A DNA stretch of 12,870 nt from an uncultured Micrococcales bacterium. GTDB lineage: Bacteria > Actinomycetota > Actinomycetes > Actinomycetales > Microbacteriaceae. Made by a program: the position numbers and the translations under genes. The notes under the pieces are model-generated. The model ran no database searches. It was given only the letters and a program-made list of their open reading frames with translations, and was not told where the DNA came from. The stretch lies in NCBI GenBank assembly GCA_903893675.1, contig CAITNA010000049.1, forward strand, positions 1-12,870. Reading direction: 5' to 3'. Shown in pieces: positions 12,299 to 12,870 of this stretch; within the stretch, counting starts at the first letter, position 1; each line of letters begins with the position of its first letter.

Positions 12299-12374
12299 TG
12301 GTGGGCCATGCGGGAGTCGAACCTGCGACCTTGACATTAAGAGTGTCCTGCTCTGCCAATTGAGCTAATGGCCC
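12299..12374 (-). tRNA. tRNA-Lys (anticodon CUU), CCA encoded
   Basis: Minus-strand cloverleaf: acceptor GGGCCAT/ATGGCCC (7 bp perfect), D-stem GCTC/GAGC, anticodon arm GGACA/TGTCA with loop CTCTTAA (anticodon CTT), T-arm GCAGG-TTCGACT-CCCGC, discriminator A and an encoded CCA. Two imperfections are visible: a G-A mismatch at 27-43 and an A-C mismatch in the T-stem (51-63). It reads AAG codons. Confidence 0.9.
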
Positions 12375-12388
12375 TAATTTTACTGTCA

Positions 12389-12446
12389 GCCATTAGCGAA
12401 ATCCTCTGTCTCTTGATTAGAGGAGGGTGAGGTGAGCTAATGGCCC
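12389..12446. repeat. Partial copies of the tRNA-Lys 5' end, direct and inverted
   Basis: TGAGCTAATGGCCC at 12433-12446 repeats, in the same orientation, the first 14 bases of tRNA-Lys (12361-12374). A 9-base inverted copy, GCCATTAGC, lies at 12389-12397. The inverted and distal copies can pair, enclosing a second stem TCCTCT/AGAGGA (12402-12407 with 12419-12424), giving a 56-base hairpin. No full tRNA can be folded from the extra copies. Possible origins are tRNA duplication decay, an attachment-site scar or a small mobile repeat. Confidence 0.6.
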
Positions 12447-12453
12447 AAATTTA

Positions 12454-12675
12454 TTATGCTACTTGAGTTTTTTCTGCGTGGTTTCTTTTTAAGGCATAAA
12501 TTACAATAAGGCCGCTGACGAAAATCAGGAAATACAAATCAAGAAATATTCTTATACTTTGATAAGGATTCTTATGCAAAGAAAAAATGGTGCGCACAAT
12601 CACCAAAGAAATTAACACTATCATTGTCCATCCGACAACTTGCTGTTTCTTGTTAAGTATTCCATTCAACAACAT
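12454..12675 (-). CDS. Small two-helix membrane protein, unknown function, AT-rich
   Basis: A 73-residue protein with two hydrophobic segments, about residues 14-32 (VVGWTMIVLISLVIVRTIF) and 43-62 (IFLDLYFLIFVSGLIVIYAL), and a charged tail. I recognise no family. The ATG at 12675 is preferred because a perfect Shine-Dalgarno AAGGAGGT ends 7 bases before it; the TTG at 12693 would place that site inside the coding region. The strong site and AT-rich codons differ from the leaderless-style genes on the left, supporting a different genomic origin. The stop is followed within 8 bases by the tRNA-Lys fragment copy. Confidence 0.65.
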   Translation of the reverse strand: MLLNGILNKKQQVVGWTMIVLISLVIVRTIFSLHKNPYQSIRIFLDLYFLIFVSGLIVIYALKRNHAEKTQVA

Positions 12676-12742
12676 CAGCCACCTCCTTTTCAACAGGCCT
12701 CTATAATTTAAACCCGTTAATGACGGGACTTTAATCTATGCT

Positions 12743-12771
12743 ATTTTATATCAAAAATTGTAAATTTGCAA
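12743..12771 (-). promoter_or_regulatory. Likely sigma-70-type promoter of the 73-aa membrane protein gene
   Basis: On the minus strand TTGCAA (12771-12766) and TAAAAT (12748-12743) are 17 bases apart. The predicted leader is about 60 bases and contains a small CCCGT/ACGGG hairpin (12713-12717 with 12723-12727) followed by TTTAAATT. Confidence 0.5.
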
Positions 12772-12781
12772 CACGCAAATT
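12763..12781 (-). terminator. Inverted repeat after tRNA-Arg, possible terminator
   Basis: AATTTGC (12763-12769) pairs with GCAAATT (12775-12781), a 7-bp AT-rich stem with a 5-base loop. On the minus strand it lies 15 bases after tRNA-Arg and is followed by TACAATTTTTG. It overlaps the -35 box of the next promoter, so it could instead be an operator. Confidence 0.4.
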
Positions 12782-12796
12782 CTAGTTGCAGTTATA

Positions 12797-12869
12797 CGCG
12801 CTCGGCGAGAGTCGAACTCGCAACGCCTAGCTCCGAAGGCTAGCGCTCTATCCATTGAGCTACGAGCGC
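12797..12869 (-). tRNA. tRNA-Arg (anticodon UCG)
   Basis: Minus-strand cloverleaf: acceptor GCGCTCG/CGAGCGC, D-stem GCTC/GAGC with loop AATGGATA, anticodon arm CTAGC/GCTAG with loop CTTCGGA (anticodon TCG), T-arm GCGAG-TTCGACT-CTCGC. The discriminator is G and CCA is not encoded. The gene is complete and ends one base before the window edge. Confidence 0.95.
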
Positions 12870-12870
12870 A

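Noticed and set aside
12299..12446. Integrated phage or genomic island at tRNA-Lys
   Set aside because: No integrase or phage gene is visible and the repeat copies the tRNA 5' end rather than the usual 3' end; kept only as a repeat.

Overview
The window is about 12.9 kb of ordinary, densely packed actinobacterial chromosome. The gene set and order, moderately high GC and short spacers suggest a Microbacteriaceae-like organism, possibly a streamlined freshwater or aquatic member; that assignment is inference. The cluster serC, DUF2530, DUF3027, long CspB-type cold-shock protein, helicase-associated protein and XPB helicase resembles the serC-to-XPB neighbourhood that I recall from other Actinobacteria, including Mycobacterium.

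Layout. (1) Bases 59-1529: the 3' part of serC and a DUF2530 membrane protein on the plus strand face a translationally coupled csp/DUF3027 pair on the minus strand. The two C-terminal coding regions overlap by 120 bp. (2) Bases 1600-5363: a small two-helix membrane protein, a Helicase_C_3 protein and the XPB/Ercc3 helicase, a likely DNA-repair pair. (3) Bases 5454-8129: an OmpR-type response regulator, its membrane histidine kinase and an orphan WXG100 protein, closed by a strong UUCG-loop terminator. (4) Bases 8153-10864, minus strand: groL under two tandem CIRCE operators, a 66-aa cold-shock protein with a structured leader, and a VirR-like LytR_C membrane protein. (5) Bases 10933-11665: msrB, a small basic membrane protein and tRNA-Thr(UGU).

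The last ~830 bases differ. An open frame at 11764-12309 joins the C-terminal half of an actinobacterial DUF4333-like protein to the N-terminal half of archease. From there to the end the DNA is AT-rich and carries tRNA-Lys(CUU) with an encoded CCA, partial copies of that tRNA's 5' end, a small membrane-protein gene with a perfect Shine-Dalgarno, and tRNA-Arg(UCG). The left edge shows a similar break: upstream of base ~59 no frame looks like SerC. The simplest reading is that one or both ends are assembly seams or recombination junctions.

Regulation is well represented. Several plus-strand genes have a TANNNT-like -10 box exactly six bases before the ATG, the signature of leaderless actinobacterial transcripts. 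HrcA/CIRCE control of groL is clear. I see no convincing undescribed multi-gene system; the most unusual items are the chimeric archease/DUF4333 junction and the tRNA-Lys fragment repeats beside it.
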